Below, in pieces: positions 26,748 to 35,336 of a stretch of DNA of 64,000 nt. This stretch comes from Novosphingobium sp. (lineage in GTDB: Bacteria > Pseudomonadota > Alphaproteobacteria > Sphingomonadales > Sphingomonadaceae): positions 23,025-87,024 of the forward strand of contig NZ_JAIEPN010000091.1 in NCBI RefSeq assembly GCF_019748365.1. The letters run 5' to 3'. Every line of letters begins with the position of its first letter. Position 1 is the first letter of the stretch. A program made the translations under genes and the position numbers. Below the pieces are notes generated by a model. The model was not told the DNA's origin, did not search any database, and saw only the letters and a program-made list of their open reading frames with translations.

Positions 26748-27941
26748 ATGCATCTTGATTTCAGCCCCGAGGACCTCGCCTTCCAGCAGGAAGTCCGTGC
26801 CTTCATCGCCGAGAATTATCCGGCGGAGCTGCGCGGCAAGCAGGACGAGGGCGACGAGCTTTCGAAGGAAGACTTCCTTTCCTGGCACAAGGTGCTGGCG
26901 AAGAAGGGCTGGATCGCGCCGGCGTGGCCGGTGGAATACGGCGGCACCGGCTGGACCGCGACGCAGAAGTACATCTGGTCGGAAGAGACGGCGCGCGCGG
27001 ACTGCATCCGCCTGATGCCTTTCGGCCTCTCGATGGTCGGACCGGTGATCTACACCTTCGGCACGCCCGAACAGAAGGCGAAGTTCCTGCCCGGCATACT
27101 TTCGGGCGATGTGTGGTGGTGCCAGGGCTATTCCGAGCCGGGTTCGGGCTCCGACCTCGCCTCGCTGCGCACCAAGGCGGTGCGGGACGGCGATCACTAT
27201 GTGGTCAACGGCCAGAAGACCTGGACGACGATGGCGCAGCACGCTGACTGGGGCTTCTTCCTCGTCCGCACCGATCCCGATGCCAAGCAGCAGGAAGGCA
27301 TCTCGTTCCTGCTGATCGACATGAAGAGCCCCGGCATCACCGTGCGCCCGATCATCACGCTGGGCGGCGAGCACGAAGTCAATGAAGTGTGGCTGGAAGA
27401 CGTGCGCGTGCCGGTCGAGAACCGCATCTACGAGGAAAACAAGGGCTGGACCTGCGCCAAGTTCCTGCTCGCGCACGAGCGCACCGGGATCGCCGGTGTG
27501 GCGGCGTCGAAGCGCGGGATCGAGAAGGTCAAGTCCATTGCCCGTGCCGAGCTCGACGGCGACAAGCCGCTGATCGCCAACGCGTTCTTCAAGCGCAAGA
27601 TCGCCGAGCTGGAAATGGACCTCACCGCGCTCGAGTTCACCGAGCTGCGCAGCCTGGCGGGCGAAAGCGCGGGGCGCGGTCCGGGGCCGGAATCGAGCCT
27701 GCTCAAGATCAAGGGCTCGGAAATCCAGCAGCGCCTGACCGAGCTGACCCTGGAAGCGGTGGGCCACTATGGCGCACCTTATTTCCGCGGCTTTGGAGAG
27801 GGCGACAACGAACACCCGATCGGGCCGGACTACGCGCACCGCGCCGCGCCGACCTATTTCAACACCCGCAAGACGACGATCTACGGCGGTTCGAACGAGA
27901 TCCAGCGCAATATCATCGCCAAGATGGTGCTGGGGCTCTGA
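26748..27941 (+). CDS. Acyl-CoA dehydrogenase (subunit 1 of a pair)
   Basis: This FAD enzyme introduces the alpha-beta double bond into an acyl-CoA. ATG 26748 follows GGGAGAG by about 6 bases. The 397 residues follow the family order: helical N-terminus, YSEPGSGSDLASLRTKAV and WTTMAQHADW of the middle beta domain, then the helical end with YGGSNEIQRNIIAKMVLGL. The position of the usual C-terminal catalytic glutamate is Gly (YGG), but AHERTGIAG carries a Glu of the isovaleryl-CoA dehydrogenase type. Sequence and pairing resemble the PimC/PimD and steroid FadE type heteromeric enzymes. A second dehydrogenase follows 62 bases on. Confidence 0.93.
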   Translation: MHLDFSPEDLAFQQEVRAFIAENYPAELRGKQDEGDELSKEDFLSWHKVLAKKGWIAPAWPVEYGGTGWTATQKYIWSEETARADCIRLMPFGLSMVGPVIYTFGTPEQKAKFLPGILSGDVWWCQGYSEPGSGSDLASLRTKAVRDGDHYVVNGQKTWTTMAQHADWGFFLVRTDPDAKQQEGISFLLIDMKSPGITVRPIITLGGEHEVNEVWLEDVRVPVENRIYEENKGWTCAKFLLAHERTGIAGVAASKRGIEKVKSIARAELDGDKPLIANAFFKRKIAELEMDLTALEFTELRSLAGESAGRGPGPESSLLKIKGSEIQQRLTELTLEAVGHYGAPYFRGFGEGDNEHPIGPDYAHRAAPTYFNTRKTTIYGGSNEIQRNIIAKMVLGL

Positions 27942-28003
27942 CATTATGTGAGGCCGCCGCGCAGCAAGAGCCGCGGCGGCCCCTTTAGCGGGATTTGAGG
28001 ACA

Positions 28004-29134
28004 ATGGATTTCAGCTACACCGAAACGCAGGGCATGCTGCGTGACACGCTCGCGCGCTTCCTTGCCGACACCTACGATTTCGAGACGCGCAAGAAGATGC
28101 TGCTGCGCCCCGAAGGCCGCGATCCGGGCATCTGGCAGGCGCTGGCGACCGAGCTCGGCATTCTGGGTGCGCCCTTTGCCGAAGAGCATGGCGGCCTTGG
28201 CGGCGGCGCGCTCGAGAACATGATCATGATGGAAGAGCTGGGCAAGGTCATTGCGGTCGAGCCTTATCTCCAGACCGTGGTGATCGGCGGCGGCGCGATG
28301 AAGCGCGCGCCTGCAGCCATGGCGGATGCGGTGATCCCCGAGATCATCGCGGGCAATGCCGTGATCGCGTGGGCCTATGCCGAGCCGCAGGGGCGCTATG
28401 ATCTGGCGAACATCCGCACAACGGCGAAGACGGACGGCGCGGGCTTCGTGCTTTCGGGCCATAAGGCGGTGGTCTATGCCGCGCCGTGGGCGACGCACCT
28501 CCTCGTCACCGCACGCACCGGTGGTAACCAGCGCGAGCGCGAAGGCGTCGAGCTGTTCCTTATCGACGCGAGCCTGCCAGGCATCGTGCGGCGGGACTAC
28601 CCGACCGTCGACGGCTTCCAGGCGAGCGAAATCTATTTCGAGAACGTCGCCATCCCCGGCGACTCGCATATCCCCGGCGGCATCGACCTGATCGAGCTTC
28701 TGGCGGACGAGGCCACCATGGCGATCTGCGGCGAAGCCTGCGGGGTTAGCCGCAAGCTCCACGAGGGCACGCTCGACTACATCAAGCAGCGCAAGCAGTT
28801 CGGCCAGCCGATCGGCAAGTTCCAGGTGCTGCAGCACCGCATGGCCGACATCTTCATCGAGGTGGAGCAGATCGCCTCGATGGCGTTGATGGGCACGCTC
28901 AAGCTCGATCTTCCGGCGGATGAGCGCAAGGCAGCAGTGAGCCTTGCCAAGGCGAAGGTGGCGCGCAGCATCAACTTTGTCGGGCAGAACGCGATCCAGA
29001 CCCACGGCGGCATCGGCATCACCGTCGAGCTCGCCATCGGCCACTACTTCAAGCGCGGCACGATGATCGAGAACCAGTTCGGCTCGGCGGACTTCCACCT
29101 TGGCCGGTTCGAGGATCTGACGCTGGCGGCCTGA
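28004..29134 (+). CDS. Acyl-CoA dehydrogenase (subunit 2 of a pair)
   Basis: This is the second acyl-CoA dehydrogenase-fold protein, 376 residues from ATG 28004 with TTGAGGAC just upstream. It has the shorter, diverged pattern of the partner subunit (AYAEPQGRYDLANIRTTA in place of the canonical SEPGSGSD region, VARSINFVGQNAIQTHGGIGITVE in the C-terminal domain). It retains QTHGG-G rather than YEGT. Such pairs usually form alpha2beta2 enzymes acting on bulky, branched or dicarboxyl acyl-CoAs. The specific substrate cannot be told. A GC-rich hairpin pair separates it from the convergent flavoprotein gene. Confidence 0.9.
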   Translation: MDFSYTETQGMLRDTLARFLADTYDFETRKKMLLRPEGRDPGIWQALATELGILGAPFAEEHGGLGGGALENMIMMEELGKVIAVEPYLQTVVIGGGAMKRAPAAMADAVIPEIIAGNAVIAWAYAEPQGRYDLANIRTTAKTDGAGFVLSGHKAVVYAAPWATHLLVTARTGGNQREREGVELFLIDASLPGIVRRDYPTVDGFQASEIYFENVAIPGDSHIPGGIDLIELLADEATMAICGEACGVSRKLHEGTLDYIKQRKQFGQPIGKFQVLQHRMADIFIEVEQIASMALMGTLKLDLPADERKAAVSLAKAKVARSINFVGQNAIQTHGGIGITVELAIGHYFKRGTMIENQFGSADFHLGRFEDLTLAA

Positions 29135-29152
29135 TCGGGCCGCAGATCAAAG

Positions 29153-29248
29153 CCCCTCCCCACTCGGGGAGGGGTTGGGGAGGGGTGAGCGAGCCATCCT
29201 GCCAGCGCCCATCACCCCCACCCAACCTCCCCCGAGCGGGGGAGGGGC
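29153..29248. repeat. Inverted pair of GC-rich intergenic repeats, likely bidirectional terminator
   Basis: The left unit (CCCCTCCCC-ACTC-GGGGAGGGG then TTGGGGAGGGGTG) and the right unit (CACCCCCACCC then CCTCCCCCGAGCGGGGGAGGGG) are two near copies of one element in opposite orientation. Each folds as a hairpin, and together they fold as one long stem. They fill the gap between convergent genes. This looks like the small palindromic repeat family common in Sphingomonadales and Caulobacterales; a degenerate copy sits inside smr at 43873. Confidence 0.75.
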
Positions 29249-29274
29249 AGTTAGTGCTTGTTGCGGGGCAGCGC

Positions 29275-30246
29275 TCAGGCCATCCCCGCCAAGCGCTCGC
29301 GGATGATGCTGTTCGCCTGCGCCATGATGCGGTCGATCAGGTCCTTGCAGGTCGGGATGTCGTGGATGAGGCCGGCGACCATGCCGCAGCTCCACGCGCC
29401 GGCTTCCATGTCGCCTTCCATCATGATGCGCGGATAGACGCCGGCGACTTCCTCGATGATATCCTCGAACTTGATGTCGGCGCCGAGGCGGCGTTCCTTT
29501 TCGAGCAGGCGTTCGACCGCCGCGTTGGTCAGCACGCGTTCAGTGTTGCGCAGCGGGCGCATGACGAGGCGGGTGTCGAGTTCGGAGGCGGCGAGGAGTG
29601 CCTGCTTCACCTTTTCATGCACCGGCGCTTCCTGCGTGGCGATGAAGCGCGTGCCCATGTTGATGCCGTCCGCCCCCAGCGCCAGCGCGGCAACGAGGCT
29701 GCGGCCATCGGCCATGCCGCCCGAGGCGACGAAGGGGATGGTGAGTTCCTCGGCCGCGCGGGGGAGCAGGATGAAGTTCGGAATATCGTCCTCGCCCGGG
29801 TGGCCGCCGCATTCGAAGCCATCGACCGAGATCGCATCGCAGCCGACGTTTTGCGCCTTCACGCTGTGGCGCACCGAAGTGCACTTGTGGATCACCTTGA
29901 TCCCGGCGTCCTTGAAATAGGGCAGGAACGGCGCGGGGTTGTTGCCCGCGGTTTCGACGATCTTGACCCCGCCTTCGATGATCGCGCGGATATAGCCCGG
30001 ATAATCGGGCGCGTTGACGGTGGGCAGGAAGGTGAGGTTCACGCCGAACGGCTTGTCGGTCATATCCTTGCAGCGCGCGATTTCATTGGCGAGCGCATCT
30101 GCGGTCTTCTGCGTGAGGCCGGTAATGATGCCGAGCCCGCCCGCATTGGAGACGGCAGCGGCCATTTCGGCAAAGCCGACATAGTGCATGCCGCCCTGGA
30201 TGATCGGGTGCTCGATGCCGAACAATTCGGTGATGCGGGTCTTCAT
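29275..30246 (-). CDS. Nitronate monooxygenase-like FMN oxidoreductase
   Basis: This 323-residue TIM-barrel flavoprotein belongs to the nitronate monooxygenase / NAD(P)H quinone reductase group (old name 2-nitropropane dioxygenase). The start ATG 30246 follows GGGAGAGAG. Motifs are IIQGGMHYVGFAEMAAAVSNAGGLG at the N-terminus, DGFECGGHPGED with the conserved His, and the phosphate-binding ASGGMADGRSLVAALALGADGINMGTRF. Many homologues beside acyl-CoA dehydrogenases oxidise unknown substrates, so true nitronate activity is uncertain. It converges on the dehydrogenase pair across the repeat at 29153. Confidence 0.9.
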   Translation of the reverse strand: MKTRITELFGIEHPIIQGGMHYVGFAEMAAAVSNAGGLGIITGLTQKTADALANEIARCKDMTDKPFGVNLTFLPTVNAPDYPGYIRAIIEGGVKIVETAGNNPAPFLPYFKDAGIKVIHKCTSVRHSVKAQNVGCDAISVDGFECGGHPGEDDIPNFILLPRAAEELTIPFVASGGMADGRSLVAALALGADGINMGTRFIATQEAPVHEKVKQALLAASELDTRLVMRPLRNTERVLTNAAVERLLEKERRLGADIKFEDIIEEVAGVYPRIMMEGDMEAGAWSCGMVAGLIHDIPTCKDLIDRIMAQANSIIRERLAGMA

Positions 30247-30416
30247 GGCTGACTCTCTCTCCCGTTGGATGATCTTGCGACTGCGCCGTCGGTATCATGT
30301 TACCCAGTTTAAGGCCCACTGCCATAACTGGAAGGGGGTGCTTCGACCGATCCGGGCCGAGATCTTCGCCGGGCGACCTGCGCCTCTGCGCGGACGGAAG
30401 AGGCCTCCTCCGCCCC

Positions 30417-30845
30417 TCAAGCCTCTCTATCAGACCGGAATGTCACGCCCTTGTGCCAGAAATAGCTGATGAACACTGTCAGCAGCGAAAAGCCGAACTG
30501 GGCTGGTATCGGATGCAAGCCAAGGCCCTGCACCAGCAGCGGCAGTGCGATCAGGTTGGCCCCGAACACGGCGTAGGAATAGGACGAGAAGTAGGCGAAC
30601 TCGCGCAGGATATTGGCCCGCGTGCGAAAGACGCCGATCTTGTAGGTGCTGAAGGCGAAGACGACGCAGATCACTTGCGAGAGCAGCAGCGCGGCCATGT
30701 AGTGACGCGTGAACCACGGCGAAAGCCACAGCAGCGCCGGAAAGAACGAGAGCCCGAACGCAGTGTTCGCCGCACCGGCGAGGAGATAGCGCACCGGACG
30801 CTCGCCCCGGCGCAACCGCACGAGAACGCGCTCGACGGGGTTCAC
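30417..30845 (-). CDS. GtrA-family membrane protein
   Basis: This small 142-residue protein has four hydrophobic helices and the GtrA/DPMS landmarks: RYLLAGAANTAFGLSFF at the first helix and a C-terminal FWHKGVTFR. GtrA proteins are thought to help flip or bind undecaprenyl-linked sugars, but no glycosyltransferase partner is adjacent. The start is GTG 30845, overlapping (GTGA) a possible short ORF upstream. It ends 170 bases before the next gene on the same side; that gap holds only the upstream region of the flavoprotein gene. Confidence 0.88.
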   Translation of the reverse strand: MNPVERVLVRLRRGERPVRYLLAGAANTAFGLSFFPALLWLSPWFTRHYMAALLLSQVICVVFAFSTYKIGVFRTRANILREFAYFSSYSYAVFGANLIALPLLVQGLGLHPIPAQFGFSLLTVFISYFWHKGVTFRSDREA

Positions 30846-30997
30846 CGATTTGCGCCCTTGCGGTGGATCTGGGAGACCGAAACAGAGCCGGTTTCGCTGG
30901 GCAGGATGATCTTCATCACCGGCCCGCCGTATCCGATGATGGTCGGTCGCTCCAGCCCGTTCGCTGCCGTGCGGCCCTCGCCTGCGATCCGGTCCAT
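30842..30997 (-). CDS. Possible 51-residue ORF between mutM and gtrA
   Basis: A short frame from ATG 30997 to TGA 30842 fills the mutM-gtrA gap and its stop is nested in the gtrA GTG start (GTGA). The third codon positions are strongly GC, as in the real genes around it. The product (MDRIAGEGRTAANG ... SVSVSQIHRKGANR) has no signal peptide, membrane helix or motif I recognise. The ribosome binding site is weak. It is below the track's length as an independent ORF; the 107-residue track version runs back into mutM. Confidence 0.4.
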   Translation of the reverse strand: MDRIAGEGRTAANGLERPTIIGYGGPVMKIILPSETGSVSVSQIHRKGANR

Positions 30998-31013
30998 CTG
31001 CCGCGACTGCCGG

Positions 31014-31829
31014 TCAGGGCCGCTGGCAGGACGCGCAGAAGAACGTGGAGCGCCCGCCCTGCACGATCCGGCTGACCGGCTTGCCGCAATGGCAGGGCTC
31101 GCCCTCGCGTCCGTAGACGCGCCAGTCCTTGGCGAAATAGCCAAGCTCGCCATCGGGGCGGACATAGTCGCGCAAGGTGGAGCCGCCCGCGCGAATCGCT
31201 TCTTCGAGCACCGCGCGGATTTCGGGCACGAGCCGGGCGAGCGCGGCGCGGCTGACTTTGCCCGCCTCGCGCTCCGGATGGATCTTCGCGCGGTGCAGCG
31301 CCTCGCAAACGTAGATATTGCCCAGCCCGGCGACGATCTGCTGATCGAGGAGGAGCAGCTTCACGGCGGCGAAGCGGCCGTCGAACGCCTTGGCGAGGTG
31401 CGCGGCGGTCAGGCCCGGGCCAAGCGGTTCGGGGCCCATTGCAGCAAACTGCGGCCATTTTTCGAGCGCATCGGTATCGACGAGATCGACCGAGCCGAAC
31501 CGGCGCGCGTCGTTCAGCGCCAAAGTCCGCCCTGCCCCGGTTTCCAGCACGAGATGATCGTGCTTGCCGATGTCGTCAGGATCGATTCGCCAGCGCCCGC
31601 TCATGCCAAGGTGGAAGACCATGGTCTGCCCGCGATCGACATGGATGAGCCCGTACTTCGCGCGCCGCGAAAGGCTGGTGACGCGCGCACCGGTCAGCGC
31701 CTGCACCAGACCGTCCGGGAACGGGCGGCGCAAGTCCGCGCGGCGGGTCTCGATACGCGCGATGACCTGTCCATCGAGGACATGGGCAAGGCCGCGGACG
31801 GTGGTTTCGACTTCGGGCAATTCGGGCAT
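31014..31829 (-). CDS. mutM: Formamidopyrimidine-DNA glycosylase
   Basis: MutM excises 8-oxoguanine and formamidopyrimidines and nicks the strand. The 271 residues start with the catalytic MPELPEVE (Pro2 nucleophile, Glu3), carry the beta-hairpin lysine in RRAKYGL and the helix-two-turn-helix AGLGNIYVCEALH. The C-terminal zinc finger is EPCHCGKPVSRIVQGGRSTFFCASCQ. The first cysteine pair is spaced C-x-C instead of the usual C-x2-C, a one-residue shortening. It is divergent from ubiE with a 59-base gap. Confidence 0.95.
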   Translation of the reverse strand: MPELPEVETTVRGLAHVLDGQVIARIETRRADLRRPFPDGLVQALTGARVTSLSRRAKYGLIHVDRGQTMVFHLGMSGRWRIDPDDIGKHDHLVLETGAGRTLALNDARRFGSVDLVDTDALEKWPQFAAMGPEPLGPGLTAAHLAKAFDGRFAAVKLLLLDQQIVAGLGNIYVCEALHRAKIHPEREAGKVSRAALARLVPEIRAVLEEAIRAGGSTLRDYVRPDGELGYFAKDWRVYGREGEPCHCGKPVSRIVQGGRSTFFCASCQRP

Positions 31830-31888
31830 CGTGCATTGCCCCTAACAGGCTTTGCGGTTGCGGCAATTCCCACGTAAAGGCGCGGGGT

Positions 31889-32641
31889 ATGACTGACGCA
31901 ACTGCTGCCGAGCCCGAAACCGTCTCCTTCGGCTATGAGGAGGTGACTCCGGAAGAAAAGACCGAGCGCGTGGGCGCGGTGTTTTCCTCCGTCGCGAAGA
32001 ACTACGACCGGATGAACGACGCCATGTCGGCGGGGATGCACCGGCTGTGGAAGGACCGCTTCGTGCGCCGGGTAAAGCCGCGCGCAGGCGAGGCGATCCT
32101 CGACATGGCAGGCGGCACGGGCGATATCGCGTTTCGCATGGCGCGGCATGGCGCGGCGATCACCGTCTCCGATATCAATCAGGACATGCTCGACGTCGGC
32201 ATCGAGCGCGCCGAGAAACAGGGCATCCAGGGCCTGACGTGGTCGCGCCAGAATGCCGAGGAGCTGACCTTTGGCGACAAGGAATTCAACGCCTATACGA
32301 TCGCGTTTGGCATCCGCAACGTGACGCGGATCGACAAGGCGCTGGCCGAGGCGCACCGCGTGCTCAAGCCCGGCGGGCGGTTCTTCGTGCTTGAATTCTC
32401 GACTACCGAATGGCCGGGCTTTGCCGAGGCTTACGACTTCTATTCGCACCGGATCGTGCCGCAGCTGGGCCAGATGATTGCGGGCGATTCCGAATCGTAT
32501 CGCTATCTGATCGAGTCGATCCGCCGCTTCCCCAAGATGCGCGAATTCGAAGGCATGATCCGCAGCGCAGGCTTCCGCCACACCAAAGTCGAGCCTATTC
32601 TGGGCGGCGCGGTCGCGATCCATTCGGGCTGGAAGGTCTGA
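31889..32641 (+). CDS. ubiE: Demethylmenaquinone/ubiquinone C-methyltransferase UbiE
   Basis: UbiE is the SAM-dependent C-methyltransferase of the ubiquinone (and menaquinone) pathway. Its 250 residues carry the family signatures VFSSVAKNYDRMNDAMSAGMHRLWK near residue 30, motif I LDMAGGTGDIAF, and AFGIRNVTRIDKAL plus RVLKPGGRFFVLEFS. It is followed after 10 bases by ubiB, a usual pairing in alphaproteobacteria, and mutM lies divergently upstream, also a common neighbour. No dnaA is in view. Confidence 0.96.
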   Translation: MTDATAAEPETVSFGYEEVTPEEKTERVGAVFSSVAKNYDRMNDAMSAGMHRLWKDRFVRRVKPRAGEAILDMAGGTGDIAFRMARHGAAITVSDINQDMLDVGIERAEKQGIQGLTWSRQNAEELTFGDKEFNAYTIAFGIRNVTRIDKALAEAHRVLKPGGRFFVLEFSTTEWPGFAEAYDFYSHRIVPQLGQMIAGDSESYRYLIESIRRFPKMREFEGMIRSAGFRHTKVEPILGGAVAIHSGWKV

Positions 32642-32651
32642 GGAATACCCT

Positions 32652-34205
32652 TTGACCCGGCACATCACCCATATCCGCCGCCTGCTGGGCTGGGGCATCA
32701 CGCTTGCCCGGCATGGCGCGCTGATCGGCATCGAGAACGATGCGAACACGCCCGCGCCGGTGCGGCGGCTGGTGAAGCTGGCGCGCTGGGCCTCGCTCAC
32801 CGGCAAGAACCGTGACCGCGACTATGCCGGGGCATTCCGCGCCATCGGTCCGGCAGCGATCAAGCTGGGGCAGACGCTGGCGACGCGGCCTGACCTCGTG
32901 GGGCCGGGTCCGGCAGAAAACCTGCTCAAGCTGCAGGACAAGCTGCCTCCAGTCGATTTCGCGCTGATCCGGCGCGAGATCGAGACGAGCTTTGAGCGCC
33001 CGCTGGAATCGCTGTTTGCCGAGTTCGAGGAAGATCCGGTCGGCGCGGCTTCGGTGGCGCAAGTGCACCGCGCGGTGACATCTGATGGCCGCAAGGTCGC
33101 GGTCAAGGTGCTGCGTCCGGGCGTGCGCGAGAAGTTCGCCGCCGATATCGCGACCTATGAATGGGCGGCGGCGCATCTGGAAGCGCTGGGCGGCGAGGCC
33201 TCAAGGCTGCGTCCGCGCATGGTGATCGCCAATTTCAAGCGCTGGACCTTGCGCGAGCTGGACCTCAGGCGCGAGGCGGCCTCGGCCTCCGAGCTTGCCG
33301 AGCAGATTCATGCCTTCCCCGGTTACCGCGTGCCGAGCATCGACTGGGACCGCACCAATGGCCGGGTGATGACGCTCGACTGGATCGACGGGATCAAGAT
33401 CAGCGACAACGATGCGATCGATGCCGCCGGACATGACCGCAAGGTGCTGGCGAGCCGGCTGGTGATCGCGTTCCTGCGGCAGGCGATCAGCGGCGGATTC
33501 TTCCATGCCGACATGCACCAGGGCAACCTGTTCATCGAAGCCGACGGCACGATCACCGCGATCGATTTCGGCATCATGGGCCGGATCGACCGGCGCGCGC
33601 GGCAGTGGCTGGCGGAAATCCTCTATGGCCTGACGACGGGCAACTATACGCGCGTAGCCGAGATCCATTTCGAGGCGCAGTACGTGCCGAGCTACCATTC
33701 GGTCGCCGAGTTCGCGACGGCGCTGCGCGCGGTGGGCGAGCCGATGCGCGGCAAACCCGTGAGCGAGCTTTCGGTCGGCCAGATGCTCGACGGGCTGTTC
33801 GCCATCACGCGCGATTTCGACATGCAGACCCAGCCGCACCTGTTGCTGCTGCAGAAGACCATGGTGATGGTCGAAGGCATCGCCACCCAGCTCGATCCTT
33901 CCATCAACATGTGGGACGTGGCTGCGCCCTTCGTGCGCGATTGGATCCGCGACGAGCTGGGCCCCGAAGCCGCGATTGCCGACCGCATCCGCGAGAACGT
34001 GAAGACGCTGCTGGGCCTGCCCGATCTTGTGCGCCGGGTGGAAGAGCGCTTCCCGCCCAAGGGCGGCGCGCCTGAAGACCCGCCGCTGCCGCCGATCGCG
34101 CTGATCGGCGATGGCGGCGGGCTCAAGTGGCTTGGCTACGCAATGGCGGCTGCACTGGGTGCTGCGGCGAGTGCGGGAGTGATGCTCCTCGGGCTCTGGA
34201 CGTGA
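32652..34205 (+). CDS. ubiB: UbiB-family atypical kinase for ubiquinone biosynthesis
   Basis: UbiB is a membrane-associated protein kinase-like ATPase needed for coenzyme Q production. The start is TTG 32652 (TTGACCCGGCAC), 10 bases after ubiE. The 517 residues include the family's KxGQ motif (AAIKLGQTLATRPDLVG), the Ala-rich nucleotide loop (PVGAASVAQVH), the lysine in VAVKVLRPGV, the catalytic HADMHQGNLF and metal-binding IDFGIMG. Two hydrophobic segments at the C-terminus (YAMAAALGAAASAGVMLLGLW) would anchor it in the membrane. Confidence 0.95.
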   Translation: MTRHITHIRRLLGWGITLARHGALIGIENDANTPAPVRRLVKLARWASLTGKNRDRDYAGAFRAIGPAAIKLGQTLATRPDLVGPGPAENLLKLQDKLPPVDFALIRREIETSFERPLESLFAEFEEDPVGAASVAQVHRAVTSDGRKVAVKVLRPGVREKFAADIATYEWAAAHLEALGGEASRLRPRMVIANFKRWTLRELDLRREAASASELAEQIHAFPGYRVPSIDWDRTNGRVMTLDWIDGIKISDNDAIDAAGHDRKVLASRLVIAFLRQAISGGFFHADMHQGNLFIEADGTITAIDFGIMGRIDRRARQWLAEILYGLTTGNYTRVAEIHFEAQYVPSYHSVAEFATALRAVGEPMRGKPVSELSVGQMLDGLFAITRDFDMQTQPHLLLLQKTMVMVEGIATQLDPSINMWDVAAPFVRDWIRDELGPEAAIADRIRENVKTLLGLPDLVRRVEERFPPKGGAPEDPPLPPIALIGDGGGLKWLGYAMAAALGAAASAGVMLLGLWT

Positions 34206-34217
34206 CGGTGATCTGAA

Positions 34218-35336
34218 GTGAGCAGGACGCCACCCCTGCCCGGCCTGCGCCTGCCCAAGCGGCATTTCAACGCGCTTGACCTGTCGCGCCTGCTGGCGGC
34301 CTGTGCGGTGCTGTTCTGGCACTACCAGCACTTCTTCGTGCCGCCGGTGGACTACCAGTTCCATGTGAACCGCAAGGCGGTCTCGCCGCTCTATCAGGAG
34401 CTGTGGTGGCTGTTCGATTATGGCCACGTCGCGGTGCAGTATTTCTGGGCGGTTTCGGGCTTTGTCTTCGCGCATGTCTATCTTGCCGACGCTGGCGCGC
34501 GCGGGCGTTTCTGGCTGGCGCGGGTGGCGCGGCTCTGGCCGCTGCATCTGCTGACGCTCGGCCTCGTGGCGGTGATGCAGGCGGCGTACAACGGGGCGAA
34601 CGGTACCGAGTTCATCTATCACCATCAGGATGCAAAACATTTCGCGCTGAGCCTGGGGCTGGCGCATTACTGGGGCTGGCAGGCGGACCAGTCGTTCAAC
34701 GGGCCTTCGTGGTCGCTTTCGACCGAAATCCTTGCCTATGCCGCGTTCTGGCTGCTGCTGCCGGGCCTCAGGCGTTCGCCCACCGTGCTGGCGCTGACGG
34801 CGGCGGTGCTGGCGCTGGCGCTGTTCTTCCTGAAGGCGCCCGATGGCCCGGTGTTCACCTGCATCGGCTATTTCTTCGGCGGCGCGGCGGTCTATGGCGC
34901 GGCGCTAAAGGGGGGCTTGCGCGCAGGTGTGCTGACGGCGCTGGCGGCCTTGCTGACCGTGGCCGCGCTGTGGCTGGGGCTCAGGCTGCACTGGGGCGAT
35001 GCGGCGACGCTGGCAGGCACGTTTGCCGCGCTGTTTGCGGTGCTGGCGATCGACACCGCTGACCGCAGCGACCGACTGGCCGCCGCGCGCCACCTCGGCG
35101 ATGCCTCCTACGGCGTCTATCTCTGGCATTTCCCGATCCAGCTTGCGCTGGTGCTGCTGATCGATTGGGCACTGGGTTCGCGCGGGATCGCGCGGCAACC
35201 CGCGTTCCTGCTGTTCTTTGTGGGCGCGAGCGTGCTGGCAGGCTTTGCCTCGCACCGCTGGTTCGAGCGGCCTGCGCAGAAGCTGGTGCTGAAGCTGGCG
35301 GGCAAACGCCGCGCGGCGGGAACCGTGGCCGCCTAA
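34218..35336 (+). CDS. Acyltransferase 3 (OafA-type) membrane protein
   Basis: This 372-residue integral membrane O-acyltransferase starts at GTG 34218. It has about ten hydrophobic helices and the family opening FNALDLSRLLAACAVLFWHYQHFF, with the proposed catalytic histidine in that first helix. RFWLARVARLWPLH (the R..R..P loop) and GPSWSLSTEI are also typical. Family members acylate surface sugars such as O-antigen, exopolysaccharide or peptidoglycan; the target here is unknown. The stop overlaps the next, convergent gene by 4 bases. Confidence 0.88.
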   Translation: MSRTPPLPGLRLPKRHFNALDLSRLLAACAVLFWHYQHFFVPPVDYQFHVNRKAVSPLYQELWWLFDYGHVAVQYFWAVSGFVFAHVYLADAGARGRFWLARVARLWPLHLLTLGLVAVMQAAYNGANGTEFIYHHQDAKHFALSLGLAHYWGWQADQSFNGPSWSLSTEILAYAAFWLLLPGLRRSPTVLALTAAVLALALFFLKAPDGPVFTCIGYFFGGAAVYGAALKGGLRAGVLTALAALLTVAALWLGLRLHWGDAATLAGTFAALFAVLAIDTADRSDRLAAARHLGDASYGVYLWHFPIQLALVLLIDWALGSRGIARQPAFLLFFVGASVLAGFASHRWFERPAQKLVLKLAGKRRAAGTVAA

